DNA of 42,173 bases, taken from IMG/VR virus record IMGVR_UViG_3300032285_001050, positions 1 through 42,173 of that record; one strand, given 5' to 3'. Within the stretch, counting starts at the first letter, position 1, and each line of letters starts with the position of its first letter. Shown here one piece after another: positions 24,686 through 31,502 of the stretch. The DNA is from a virus. Under the pieces are notes generated by a model, which ran no database searches, was not told the origin of the DNA, and worked only from the letters and a program-made list of their open reading frames with translations. A program made the translations under genes and the position numbers.

Positions 24686-25026
24686 GGCTGCCCCCAGCGG
24701 GCAAGGACGGCGCGGGCGTAGTCAAGGGCGCCCGTGTTCAAGCTGACACGGAATATGCCAGGCTTGACTTGGCCGCCAGTTGCATCACTGCAGACTTTGG
24801 CTGCGTAGCTGAACTCATCCAGCATTGTTTCGGGCATTAGTTTTAGTAGCTCCTCATCCGTTGGCGCCACCGGCTCTGGCTGGGCTAGGGCGGCGCGGGC
24901 GCGGTCTAGCAGTTGTTGAGATTGTGAGTAGTACCCTACCGTTGGGATTTTTCGGTCTTCGTTGCTGACTCGGACCTGTAAGTGGTTAATCAGCTCAGCG
25001 CACAGGGTGCAGAGGTCGGTGCTCAT
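24682..25026 (-). CDS. Accessory protein ending in ARAVLARWGQP, unknown function
   Basis: This 114-residue protein starts with MSTDLCTLCAELINHLQV and has two helical parts linked by a Pro-rich stretch (QPEPVAPTDEELLKLM), ending with ALDYARAVLARWGQP. The Y-A-R-A-V-L end is a recurring feature in small phage proteins; the gene at 19362 has a similar F-A-x-x-L-L. The two parts may represent fused modules. Function unknown. ATGA overlap with both neighbours. Confidence 0.65.
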   Translation of the reverse strand: MSTDLCTLCAELINHLQVRVSNEDRKIPTVGYYSQSQQLLDRARAALAQPEPVAPTDEELLKLMPETMLDEFSYAAKVCSDATGGQVKPGIFRVSLNTGALDYARAVLARWGQP

Positions 25027-25358
25027 TGGTTGGTCTCCTGTTCAAGGCGCCTGGCCCAGTGCGATCCGGAGCCAAGATGGCCTTCGGATTCGGCCCGCAC
25101 CCACGACGCCACCTCAAGGATCGCGGCGCGGGCTGGGCGGTCGTTGACGATGCCAGCAGAGGTGGCTTGTGCTGCGATGGCATCAGCCACCCGTTCAACC
25201 AGGGGTGATTCAGGGGCAGAGCGGATCTTCTGCTGCGCAGCCTCCAGTGCCTCGATGCGGGCGCGGAGTTCGAGAATGGTTTCCCACTGCTCAGGCATGG
25301 CGATGCAACTGTAGCCGATGGAGTCGGCGTACTTGGTGATTGGGTGTTGGTTAGTCAT
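25023..25358 (-). CDS. Accessory protein with MTNQH start and coiled coil, unknown function
   Basis: This 111-residue protein begins MTNQHPITKYADSIGYSC and has a coiled-coil-like helix (TILELRARIEALEAAQQK) followed by an alanine-rich helical end (VADAIAAQATSAG...). It shares its first codons and the surrounding bases with the gene starting at 26213 (24 bases, one mismatch). The start is set by the ATGA overlap with the DUF3310-like gene. Function unknown. Confidence 0.65.
   Translation of the reverse strand: MTNQHPITKYADSIGYSCIAMPEQWETILELRARIEALEAAQQKIRSAPESPLVERVADAIAAQATSAGIVNDRPARAAILEVASWVRAESEGHLGSGSHWARRLEQETNQ
25335..25358. repeat. 24-bp repeat at the start of the 111-residue gene (copy 1)
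   Basis: These 24 bases match 26190-26213 with one mismatch and contain the ATG and first codons (Met-Thr-Asn-Gln-His) on the minus strand. The matching start sequence may mark recent shuffling of small genes in this operon. Confidence 0.6.
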
Positions 25359-25612
25359 TGTTCTGTTGTATCGGGGAGTGGATAGGTGTCTAGGTGTTTT
25401 AGTAGTCGCCGCAAATACCACAGCGATTTTGATGCATTGAGGGTTGGGTCGTCTTTGTCCCACATGCGGAGCATGTAGCGCAGCACGTGGCTCTGGCAGT
25501 TGCCCAGAACGGGCGTAGGTGCCCGCCCGATGGCATCTTCAATAATGTCGATGACTTCCATCCGCCCGGTGGTGTAGTGGGACGGGTGGTTTACAGGATC
25601 AGGACCGGTCAT
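25355..25612 (-). CDS. DUF3310-like small protein
   Basis: This 85-residue protein contains the DUF3310 pattern: VNHPSHYTTGRMEVIDIIED near the start, then LGNCQSHVLRYMLRM and KSLWYLRRLLKHL. The family is common in phages and is often annotated as a nucleotide kinase-like or SaV-like protein; its true role is not established. The gene follows a 68-base gap downstream of the 59-residue gene, so it may have a separate translation start region. Confidence 0.8.
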   Translation of the reverse strand: MTGPDPVNHPSHYTTGRMEVIDIIEDAIGRAPTPVLGNCQSHVLRYMLRMWDKDDPTLNASKSLWYLRRLLKHLDTYPLPDTTEQ

Positions 25613-25680
25613 GGGTGAACAAATGGACGGCGCTACTGTAGCACAGAAGGCTGGCTTACCGCTTCTCCCAAGACCCGAGG

Positions 25681-25860
25681 TTAGTCATTAATAGGCTCCA
25701 GTGAGATTTTAATGTCGCGGCCGTAGCCGCAAGTACCCCAAGGCACGTAAGTTCGCCGTAAGCCTTGGACAAGGTTGCCTCCATAGATCTTCATTGATGG
25801 CTGAGAGTTGATCCACCACAGTTCACCAATGCGGCCCTGGCCTGAGTCGATGTTGATCAT
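25681..25860 (-). CDS. Small protein of 59 residues, unknown function
   Basis: The frame reads MINIDSGQGRIGELWWINSQ, then PSMKIYGGNLVQGLRRTYVP and WGTCGYGRDIKISLEPIND before TAA. Its start overlaps the upstream stop by ATGA, as for the other genes in this operon. Trp pairs and Gly-rich turns suggest a small beta fold. A 68-base gap without a gene follows it before the DUF3310-like start. Confidence 0.6.
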   Translation of the reverse strand: MINIDSGQGRIGELWWINSQPSMKIYGGNLVQGLRRTYVPWGTCGYGRDIKISLEPIND

Positions 25861-26213
25861 TCGGGAAGGGCCTCCAGTGCGCGGCGGACAATTAGCCGGT
25901 CTTCAATATTGGGGAACTGATCCATGCGGTCTAAAGCTTCCAGCGCCTGCTCTTTCAAGCTCGGCGGCTTGGGGCGGCGGGCGACGCGAAGTTTTGCAGC
26001 CAAAGCCTTGCCTTCTTGCCAAAGCACCTCTGCACAGCACTCCTCCAGCTCCTGGTCGGCGCCCCATTGGGCGGCGCAAAGGGCGATGTTCTGGAGCCGG
26101 TTGGCCGTGATGGTAATGGACGTCTGCTCAAGTGGACCCCATGGGTAGTCGTCTGAGCACAACCACTGCTGCACCAGCTCAGGCGGTGGGGTGATTGAGT
26201 GTTGGTTAGTCAT
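25857..26213 (-). CDS. Accessory protein with MTNQHSITPPPELVQQW start, unknown function
   Basis: This 118-residue protein starts with MTNQHSITPPPELVQQWL, a start I know from small proteins of cyanophages. It has a helix with NIALCAAQWGADQELEECC and a basic linker VARRPKPPSLKEQALEALDR followed by RLIVRRALEALPE. Two helical modules joined by a flexible linker resemble small DNA- or protein-binding adaptors, but no function is known. ATGA overlaps on both sides; the start region is repeated at the gene ending at 25023. Confidence 0.65.
   Translation of the reverse strand: MTNQHSITPPPELVQQWLCSDDYPWGPLEQTSITITANRLQNIALCAAQWGADQELEECCAEVLWQEGKALAAKLRVARRPKPPSLKEQALEALDRMDQFPNIEDRLIVRRALEALPE
26190..26213. 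repeat. 24-bp repeat at the start of the 118-residue gene (copy 2)
   Basis: Second copy of the element at 25335-25358, covering the minus-strand start ATG and codons 2-8 of the MTNQHSIT protein. Confidence 0.6.
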
Positions 26214-26446
26214 GAGATTTGCACGCGAAGGGCGCCGGGTTTGCGTTTAGGTACTGATTGAAAGGTTTCTTGAGATATTTTCCAGTGCACAGAATCTGGC
26301 GGGAGTTCTACTTCAAGGGTCCAAACTCTGTGGTTGCAATGTTTGCAACGTCGTTGCCTTAGGTGAGAGTCAATGGTGTCAGCGCGAGATTGCATTACTT
26401 CGCCATTGCCACTTGTGAAAGATGTGTCACAGTTTGGGCAGTTCAT
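26210..26446 (-). CDS. Small zinc-ribbon protein (NrdR N-domain-like)
   Basis: This 78-residue protein starts MNCPNCDTSFTSGNGEV and continues RADTIDSHLRQRRCKHCNHR, giving two Cys-x2-Cys pairs as in the zinc ribbon of the transcription repressor NrdR (which has C..C, then RRRR.C..C..RF). The ATP-cone domain of NrdR is absent, so it is a ribbon-only protein. It may bind DNA, RNA polymerase or another protein. It lies between SSB and a small gene, starting in an ATGA overlap with the SSB stop; a TTG one codon upstream is less likely. Confidence 0.7.
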   Translation of the reverse strand: MNCPNCDTSFTSGNGEVMQSRADTIDSHLRQRRCKHCNHRVWTLEVELPPDSVHWKISQETFQSVPKRKPGALRVQIS

Positions 26447-26790
26447 CAAAACGCAGGCTCCTCATTTTGCGCAGTACGCGGCAGAAATTCAAACCGCTGC
26501 ACGCTTAGCACATGCTTACTGCGCTTATCTCCGGTGGTCTTATCGGCCCAGTCTTGGCGTTTAATGTTGCCTGTAACCATAATACAGTCGCCTTTTTTGC
26601 AGCGATCAACGACAACCTCAGCAGATTTACCCCATATTTCTACATCAATTGCGTTATTGATGTAATTGCCTTCTTTATCTTTGCCTTCAATAATGCCACC
26701 ACCAAAATTAGCGACCATGCTGCCGCTATCAAATGAGCGCAGTTGTGGGTCTGAAATGATGCGAATGATACCGGATGCGTAGAGGCTCAT
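26446..26790 (-). CDS. ssb: Single-stranded DNA-binding protein
   Basis: This 114-residue protein has the OB-fold pattern of SSB: FGGGIIEGKDKEGNYINNAI, then DVEIWGKSAEVVVDRCKKGD and CIMVTGNIKRQDWADKTTG. Its C-terminus is NEEPAF, a short acidic tail ending in Phe, like the DDDIPF-type peptide that recruits partners in bacterial SSB. It protects single-stranded DNA in replication and annealing. It is encoded between the RecT-like gene and others, and overlaps both neighbours by ATGA-type junctions. Confidence 0.85.
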   Translation of the reverse strand: MSLYASGIIRIISDPQLRSFDSGSMVANFGGGIIEGKDKEGNYINNAIDVEIWGKSAEVVVDRCKKGDCIMVTGNIKRQDWADKTTGDKRSKHVLSVQRFEFLPRTAQNEEPAF

Positions 26791-26999
26791 GGGTTCAAAG
26801 GAGTGATGTTGTTGGCGGCTTCAAAAGCCAAGACTTGTGCTAGGGGATACCGAACGCGGGCGACACCAGCAGGAACGGCAATACGCGATAGCGTTATGTA
26901 TTCAGGGCCGACACCACGGGCGCGTTGGTGTTTAATCGTTGCTGGCCGTAGTCCCCACCTAGCGGCAAGTTGTTCAGTTGTTAGATATGGTTCAATCAT
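26787..26999 (-). CDS. Small winged-helix/excisionase-like DNA-binding protein
   Basis: This 70-residue protein has an HTH of the MerR/excisionase type: YLTTEQLAARWGLRPATIKH, followed by a small wing with EYITLSRIAVPAG and a final ARVRYPLAQVLAFEAAN. HTH_17-type proteins serve as recombination directionality factors or small regulators. There is no integrase in the window, so a regulator of the operon or a plasmid-like control role is more likely. The ATG overlaps the RecT-like gene by 8 bases. Confidence 0.75.
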   Translation of the reverse strand: MIEPYLTTEQLAARWGLRPATIKHQRARGVGPEYITLSRIAVPAGVARVRYPLAQVLAFEAANNITPLNP

Positions 27000-27732
27000 C
27001 AGCAAATGGATCAGATGCAGGTGGAACCAGTTCGGTTTCCTTCGCCAGCGCCAGCTTTAGCAGTTCTTGGTACTGGTCATCGCTTAGGTCACCTTTGCGG
27101 GCTTCCATGCGACCAGTAACCTCTGTGAGCTTGGCAATGCTATCAGCCTTAGCAATAGCAGCCTTGCCAGCGGTAAAGATCTTGGTATCACCGGCAGGCG
27201 CTGCGGTTACGGTAACTGTCTCTACTGCCTGATCCATTTCATCGGTGCTGTAGACGCCTGACATGTCAGCAGGGAATGCCTTACGCAGCGCCAATGCCTC
27301 GGAGCATTTGGCAATCATGGCGGCTGGCATCTTGGACCACAGGCCTTGGCCAGCGTTGTAGTCCGCAAAGCGAGCAACACCGACAAATGGGTGAGCGGCG
27401 CCTTTGCGGTGCAGAACAGTCTTAGCTGCAGCGGGTGGCTTGCTGTTCAGCCACACATCAGCCCAGACGCCATCATCACCGCACCAATACGTCTCAGACC
27501 CATCAAGCTGGCCAGTGCGTTCGGCAATGGCACGTAGACCGTCGATGCCAGCCTGAATGGTCATCTTGCCGCCACGCTTGATGGCGTAGATCTGCTTGCT
27601 GAACGGATCAAGCCCCGTCCGCTGGCAGGCATAGGCAAATAGTCGCAACTCGTCGTTGCTGCAGCCTGGCGCAATAGTGGTGCTAATTAGCTGGGTTTGC
27701 TCTGGTGTCCAGAGCGCAAGACTAGAAGTCAT
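26992..27732 (-). CDS. recT: RecT/Bet-family single-strand annealing protein
   Basis: This 246-residue protein has the RecT/Bet pattern: ELRLFAYACQRTGLDPFSKQ, IYAIKRGGKMTIQAGIDGL, RAIAERTGQLDG and later GLWSKMPAAMIAKCSEALAL with RKAFPADMSGVYS. It anneals single strands exposed by a partner exonuclease. That exonuclease is encoded directly upstream (27722-28510) and SSB lies two genes downstream, a full RecET-type set. Overlap with the exonuclease gene is 11 bases. Confidence 0.88.
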   Translation of the reverse strand: MTSSLALWTPEQTQLISTTIAPGCSNDELRLFAYACQRTGLDPFSKQIYAIKRGGKMTIQAGIDGLRAIAERTGQLDGSETYWCGDDGVWADVWLNSKPPAAAKTVLHRKGAAHPFVGVARFADYNAGQGLWSKMPAAMIAKCSEALALRKAFPADMSGVYSTDEMDQAVETVTVTAAPAGDTKIFTAGKAAIAKADSIAKLTEVTGRMEARKGDLSDDQYQELLKLALAKETELVPPASDPFADD

Positions 27733-28510
27733 CGGAGGTAATGGTTTGGGTGGTTGAAAGCGCCCAGCCGGGTAGGCTCAGCGATTGAAGGCCAGTGCTG
27801 TAGCCAGGCCATTCGTTGATGGCACGGCAGTCGGCAATGGTTTGTAGGTTTTGACGGCGCAGCGCCTCACCAACAGCCATGGCAGCAGCGTCCAATTGAT
27901 AAACGCCTACGCCGTATGGATAGGATTTCTCAACTGCAATAAAAATGAAGCGCTCAGCGTTGAGGCCAGCCATGTAATGGCAAGCCTGCTGATGGTACTT
28001 AAAATTAATTACACTCTTAGCAAACCCGGCCGGGCTGGCATCAATTGTGGTTTTAAGGTCCACAATGGTGGTGCCGTCATACCAGTCAGGGCGGCACTTA
28101 CACCGCAAACCGGTAGCGGCATCATCCCACCAAAACGACTGCTCTGCCTTGCCAGCAGACAGCAAGATGCTTGCCATCGAATGGCCGCGAACGGCATCGC
28201 TCATGGCTAATGCCAGTTCCATGTCGCCATTGGTTACAGCCTCAATGCCAGCAGCAGCAAGCTCAGCAGCTTGTTCCTTACCAGCTTTGGTGGTGCGTGA
28301 TGCGCACGTTGAGTAGCGTGCGCCCAACTCATAAGGCTCCAGCACTGCGCAATGCACCAAACTACCAAGCCGCATCGCTGCAGTTGGCGTTGATGGCGGG
28401 CGCTGAGGGTCTAAATACCGCTTCCAGTAGTGATACGGGCTGGCCGTAACCGCGCCCAGGTGACTGGCGCTAACAGCAGGGTCAGCGTGGTACTCAGCGT
28501 TTGTAGTCAT
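27722..28510 (-). CDS. Exonuclease VIII-like PD-(D/E)XK nuclease
   Basis: This 262-residue protein belongs with the RecE / DUF3799 type nucleases: VSASHLGAVTASPYHYWKRY, then RLGSLVHCAVLEP, the active-site run CRPDWYDGTTIVDLKTT (Asp then DLK) and YHQQACHYMAG. It digests one strand from a duplex end to provide substrate for the RecT-like protein encoded next. Start is the ATG before TTNAEYHADP, within the end of the 66-residue gene; a start 26 codons upstream has no family resemblance. A TAGGG lies immediately before the ATG. Confidence 0.82.
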   Translation of the reverse strand: MTTNAEYHADPAVSASHLGAVTASPYHYWKRYLDPQRPPSTPTAAMRLGSLVHCAVLEPYELGARYSTCASRTTKAGKEQAAELAAAGIEAVTNGDMELALAMSDAVRGHSMASILLSAGKAEQSFWWDDAATGLRCKCRPDWYDGTTIVDLKTTIDASPAGFAKSVINFKYHQQACHYMAGLNAERFIFIAVEKSYPYGVGVYQLDAAAMAVGEALRRQNLQTIADCRAINEWPGYSTGLQSLSLPGWALSTTQTITSDDF

Positions 28511-28694
28511 CCCTAAGTGCTCGATGGAGATTTGATGCAGCGCCGTAAGTGGCGCCAAGCTCTGGCCATGCCTTGAACAACCGGTCACGGTTGGTCGGGT
28601 CAGCCTTAAGGCCAGCCGCTGCTAAAGCCTTGAAGAAACCGCCGCCATATTCGGCGGCAGTCATTAGTGTCCAGTGCTGTTCGATTGGGTTCAT
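28494..28694 (-). CDS. Small protein of 66 residues, unknown function
   Basis: The protein starts MNPIEQHWTLMTAAEYGGGF and continues FKALAAAGLKADPTNRDRLF, ending in NLHRALRDDYKR. A compact helical protein with a Gly-rich turn. Start overlaps the stop of the 35-residue membrane gene by ATGA, and its end overlaps the exonuclease start by 17 bases. A second in-frame methionine at position 11 could also start it. The same protein type occurs in cyanophages (recalled pattern), function not known. Confidence 0.65.
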   Translation of the reverse strand: MNPIEQHWTLMTAAEYGGGFFKALAAAGLKADPTNRDRLFKAWPELGATYGAASNLHRALRDDYKR

Positions 28695-28798
28695 TTGTCT
28701 AGCTGGTGATATGCGAATGGCTGAGGCGCGGTGCCAAAACTGCCGACAATGACGCCAAATGTCGAGGCGACAATCAGGAATGAAAGAATGTTGGCCAT
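28691..28798 (-). CDS. Microprotein of 35 residues with one membrane segment
   Basis: The frame reads MANILSFLIVASTFGVIVGS, then FGTAPQPFAYHQLDK and TGA. The first 20 residues are a clean hydrophobic span. The stop overlaps the next gene's ATG by ATGA, the same junction used throughout this operon, which argues it is a true gene although very short. It lies about 40 bases downstream of a predicted promoter. Function unknown; a small membrane effector is plausible. Confidence 0.55.
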   Translation of the reverse strand: MANILSFLIVASTFGVIVGSFGTAPQPFAYHQLDK

Positions 28799-28844
28799 GG
28801 TTCTTGGGTTGGGGTGATGCGGCCTTGGCTGGCCGCTTGCGCAT

Positions 28845-28872
28845 ATCCTACACCATGGTCAACCCCTGTCAA
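28845..28872 (-). promoter_or_regulatory. Candidate sigma-70-type promoter inside the leftward operon
   Basis: On the minus strand TTGACA (28867-28872) is followed 16 bases later by TAGGAT (28845-28850), which matches four of six -10 consensus bases. The -35 overlaps the stop of the HTH microprotein gene. Start of transcription would be near 28838, about 40 bases before the 35-residue gene. It would drive the recombination genes down to the sigma gene independently of the divergent promoter. Confidence 0.5.
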
Positions 28873-29045
28873 CACATGCGCTGGACACGGCTGCGGCTGA
28901 TGCCTAGATGCGTCGCAATCCGTTGCTGGGTCCAGCCCTGGCGGCGTAGGCGGCGAATGCGTTGCTGTTGCGTTTGCGTCACCCACAGCAGGATGACAAT
29001 CGGAATGGTCAGCAAGACTGCCGCCCATACAAAAATGCAGGTCAT
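28869..29045 (-). CDS. Membrane-anchored HTH microprotein
   Basis: The 58-residue frame has an N-terminal membrane span (CIFVWAAVLLTIPIVILLWV) followed by a basic HTH of the resolvase/Sigma-like kind: RIRRLRRQGWTQQRIATHLG, then ISRSRVQRMC. A DNA-binding domain directly joined to a membrane segment is unusual in so small a protein. It could tether phage DNA or a regulator to the membrane. No ribosome binding site is obvious. A 98-base stretch between this gene and VRR-NUC holds no gene I trust. Function is inferred only from these two features. Confidence 0.65.
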   Translation of the reverse strand: MTCIFVWAAVLLTIPIVILLWVTQTQQQRIRRLRRQGWTQQRIATHLGISRSRVQRMC

Positions 29046-29143
29046 GATTCAAGTTGTAATGATTGGTTTGCTGGCCTTGCACCAGCTTGGTCTCGTTTGG
29101 GTTACGCGGTCGTTTGACTGTTCCCGCGGGAGGCTCCTTGTGG

Positions 29144-29530
29144 CTACTGCCGGGGTGCTTCCGTCCGCCCCATGCAACCATTATACACCCTAGTCAATAG
29201 TTGCTGTGCATCTGCCACACTGCGAGCCACACCAGCAACACCACCAGCAGCCTGCACGGCATCAAGCCAAGCCTGCTGCTCTGGTCTGAGCCTGCCGGTA
29301 GGGGTCTTTACCTCAATGCTGGTGAACACGGCCACCTGGGTGCCGACCATCTCTGGGGTGATGGTGCGAGTTGTCCAGCCGATCAGGTCGGCGCTGCCTT
29401 TGCAGAGGCCAAACTGCACCGGACGGCCATTGGCATCCTTAAGCGTGCCGGTGTTATTGCGGAATAGTCGGCAGTTGCCGCTGCTGCACGCAAGGCGAAT
29501 GTGTTGCTGGATTGTTTGCTCAGATGCCAT
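29144..29530 (-). CDS. VRR-NUC domain nuclease
   Basis: This 128-residue protein is a stand-alone VRR-NUC nuclease: LCKGSADLIGWT, then TSIEVKTPTGRLRPEQQAWL (Glu-x-Lys active pair) and DAVQAAGGVAGVARSVADAQ. Such proteins act on flaps, replication forks or Holliday junctions. It is placed after the DEAD helicase gene, overlapping it by 11 bases, so the two may act together on branched DNA. Confidence 0.85.
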   Translation of the reverse strand: MASEQTIQQHIRLACSSGNCRLFRNNTGTLKDANGRPVQFGLCKGSADLIGWTTRTITPEMVGTQVAVFTSIEVKTPTGRLRPEQQAWLDAVQAAGGVAGVARSVADAQQLLTRVYNGCMGRTEAPRQ

Positions 29531-30860
29531 GCCGCTTGGCTAGCCGTGCTTCATACACGCGCTCAGCCCAGCCCCGTTTATAGCCACGTTGCTGCGCTAG
29601 CTGGCGCAGGTCGTCGAGGCTTTGCGCGCTGCCTTGTTGGCGGCGCCTGGTCACGGCGAGTTCCTGAAGCTCACCATCCACCTGTTTCAACTCACGCACC
29701 TCAGGGCTAAACCGGTGTCCGCATTCCGAGCACGTCTGCGCAGCGCTGGCAGCAGTGGCAAAGCACGCCGGGCACACCTTAACCGATGGCGCCTGCTCAC
29801 GGTCGCGCTTAGGGATGCCGTCCAGCGTCCAATCACGCGGCTCCAGGTGATGGCCTAGCCGCAGTGTGTTTCCCACATGGTCAAGCACCACCGCACGCTT
29901 GCCAGGCTGTGGACGCAAGCATCTACCAATCATCTGCAGATGCAACGCCACCGATGCGGTAGGCCGCAGCAGGATGCAACCGCCGACTGAAGGCACGTCT
30001 ACGCCTTCGCCGATCAGGGCGCAGGATGTGAGCACGCGTATCCGGCCAGTTCCTAGCGCTTGCAGCAGGTCGCGCCGCTGCTCGCTGGTCATGCTGCCGT
30101 CAATACTTGCCGCTGGGATGCCAGCACCCATGAACAATGCCGCTACCGCCTCAGCATGGGCCACACTGCAGCAAAACGCAATCGCCGTCTGGCCGTCTAG
30201 ATGCTTGCGGTAATGGCCGATGCAGTCGCCCATGATCGTGCCGACACGCTGCTCAGCCTGCTTGGTGTCAAAATCACCCATGGTCTTGCGCAGGCCCGTG
30301 GCACTAAACCCCGGCGGCGCTAGCGCCCGGGCAGGCGCCAGGAATCCTGCATCGGTCAATTCCGCTGCTGATGGGCCTTGCACCATGGCTTGGTAATGAG
30401 CGCCAAGCCCACGGCCATCACTGCGTATAGGTGTAGCGGTAACGCCTAACAGTTTGGCTGCTTGGAAATGCTGGATGCAATCGTCCCACGATTTTGCCGT
30501 GGTGTGGTGCGCCTCATCAACCACTAGGAGCTGGAAAAAGTCCCTAGGCAACAGGTGCAGCCTACGAGCTAGCGTTTGCACGCTGGCAACCTGTACTGAA
30601 TGGCTTAGATCCATGCTGCGGTTAGCTTGGATCCGGCCATGCGGCACCGGCAGGCTGCGGCTAGCTTGATCCAGCAGCTCCTGGCGGTGCACCAAAATGC
30701 AGACCCGGTTGCCTTTTTTTGCCGCAGCTTGGGCAATATGACTGAAGCACACGGTCTTGCCGCCGCCGGTGGGCAGCACCGCCAGCACTGAGCGCTTGCC
30801 TAGCTGGTACTGCAGTCGGATGTCGGTTATCAGTTGATGCTGGTAGGGGCGGAGATTCAT
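29520..30860 (-). CDS. DEAD/DEAH-box superfamily 2 helicase with zinc ribbon
   Basis: This 446-residue protein has helicase motifs: Walker A PTGGGKT (residues 30-36), VVDEAHHTTAKSW (DEAH, about 115), VTATPIRSDG (motif III), and QMIGRCLRPQPGKRAVVLD (motif VI). Near residue 360-385 is a zinc ribbon, CPACFATAASAAQTCSECGH. It resembles the RAD25/UvsW-type phage helicases that remodel forks and R-loops. The start overlaps the HNH stop by ATGA; another ATG two codons upstream is less likely. It is the second gene of the leftward operon. Confidence 0.88.
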   Translation of the reverse strand: MNLRPYQHQLITDIRLQYQLGKRSVLAVLPTGGGKTVCFSHIAQAAAKKGNRVCILVHRQELLDQASRSLPVPHGRIQANRSMDLSHSVQVASVQTLARRLHLLPRDFFQLLVVDEAHHTTAKSWDDCIQHFQAAKLLGVTATPIRSDGRGLGAHYQAMVQGPSAAELTDAGFLAPARALAPPGFSATGLRKTMGDFDTKQAEQRVGTIMGDCIGHYRKHLDGQTAIAFCCSVAHAEAVAALFMGAGIPAASIDGSMTSEQRRDLLQALGTGRIRVLTSCALIGEGVDVPSVGGCILLRPTASVALHLQMIGRCLRPQPGKRAVVLDHVGNTLRLGHHLEPRDWTLDGIPKRDREQAPSVKVCPACFATAASAAQTCSECGHRFSPEVRELKQVDGELQELAVTRRRQQGSAQSLDDLRQLAQQRGYKRGWAERVYEARLAKRHGI

Positions 30861-31432
30861 TGGCACTGCGCTCCCTTGCCTGCGTTGCAGTCACGGCACA
30901 GCAACTGCAAGTTGTCAGGCTCGTTGGTGCCGCCTTTGGATACAGGATGAATATGGTCTATCTCAAGTGTGACGCCATTCTTGGCGGTTGCACCGCACAT
31001 CTGACAACGGTAATCATCGCGCTTAAGGATTTCAAAACGTAGGCTTGGCTTGATTGGTTTGCGCTTTATTTCAGGCTCTGGTTTTGGTTGGATGTCAACC
31101 CATTCCAAATAGGTGCATCCTTTGTGTTGAATAATTGCAAGTCGTGGCTTTGCGTCACATTCTTCACAGAAAAATTCAGTTAATACCGACCCCCTTCGTG
31201 GGCTAGGATTTTCAGTCATTGGAAAATTGTTTCTTGCAGATATTAAATATCCTTCGTCATTTTCCCAGCAATCAAGGCCATCAATTAAACAAACATCACC
31301 TTTTACATTGTCTTCACAATTTCTTTTTAATGTAAAAACCTTGTAATGATGCAAATAAGAACTGCCGCAAGAGGGGCAGGCCAAGCAGCCATTTTCGTCA
31401 ATTTGCGGATCTGCAATACCCCAAATAGCCAT
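30857..31432 (-). CDS. HNH endonuclease with N-terminal zinc-binding region
   Basis: This 191-residue protein starts with a region holding CLACPSCGSSYLHH and FFCEECDAKP (Cys-x2-Cys pairs), then KRDDYRCQMCGATAKNG, VTLEIDHIHPVSKGG and LLCRDCNAGKG, a complete HNH motif (Asp-His, Asn, two Cys pairs). It is the first gene read from the leftward divergent promoter. It may be an early nuclease acting on host or phage DNA; function cannot be fixed from sequence. The middle of the gene is AT-richer than the rest. Confidence 0.8.
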   Translation of the reverse strand: MAIWGIADPQIDENGCLACPSCGSSYLHHYKVFTLKRNCEDNVKGDVCLIDGLDCWENDEGYLISARNNFPMTENPSPRRGSVLTEFFCEECDAKPRLAIIQHKGCTYLEWVDIQPKPEPEIKRKPIKPSLRFEILKRDDYRCQMCGATAKNGVTLEIDHIHPVSKGGTNEPDNLQLLCRDCNAGKGAQCQ

Positions 31433-31451
31433 GCTTTTAATCAGCGGTGCC

Positions 31452-31479
31452 TTGACACTGTAGACTAACCGTATACACT
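31452..31479 (+). promoter_or_regulatory. Candidate rightward early promoter
   Basis: TTGACA (31452-31457) lies 16 bases before TACACT (31474-31479, four of six -10 bases). Start of transcription would be near 31487, giving a leader of about 16 bases to the ribbon-helix-helix ATG at 31503. A TATACA overlapping it is at 14-base spacing, less good. Confidence 0.55.
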
Positions 31480-31485
31480 TGTCAA
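31457..31485 (-). promoter_or_regulatory. Candidate leftward early promoter
   Basis: On the minus strand TTGACA (31480-31485) is followed after the optimal 17 bases by TACAGT (31457-31462, four of six). Start would be near 31450, about 18 bases ahead of the HNH ATG. Its -10 shares a base with the rightward -35, so the two promoters cannot be used at once. Confidence 0.6.
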
Positions 31486-31502
31486 GCTTCCCGGCAGCGC
31501 GT

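Larger units (their letters stand above)
31451..31486. promoter_or_regulatory. Inverted repeat (operator candidate) spanning the divergent promoters
   Basis: CTTGACA (31451-31457) and TGTCAAG (31480-31486) form a perfect 7-bp inverted repeat separated by 22 bases. The arms are the two -35 boxes, so a protein bound here would block both promoters. The ribbon-helix-helix gene begins 17 bases to the right. Confidence 0.55.

Noticed and set aside
24962-25314. Several plus-strand frames opposite the leftward operon
   Set aside because: They lie antisense to coupled genes whose ATGA junctions and domain content are far more convincing.
26787-26999. Possible excisionase implying integration
   Set aside because: No integrase or attachment-site pair is visible; the HTH fold alone does not show lysogeny.
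28774-29181. Open minus-strand frame of 135 codons across the HTH microprotein
   Set aside because: His/Pro/Gln-rich low-quality composition, starts inside the VRR-NUC end, and another frame on the same strand gives the membrane-HTH protein with clear features.
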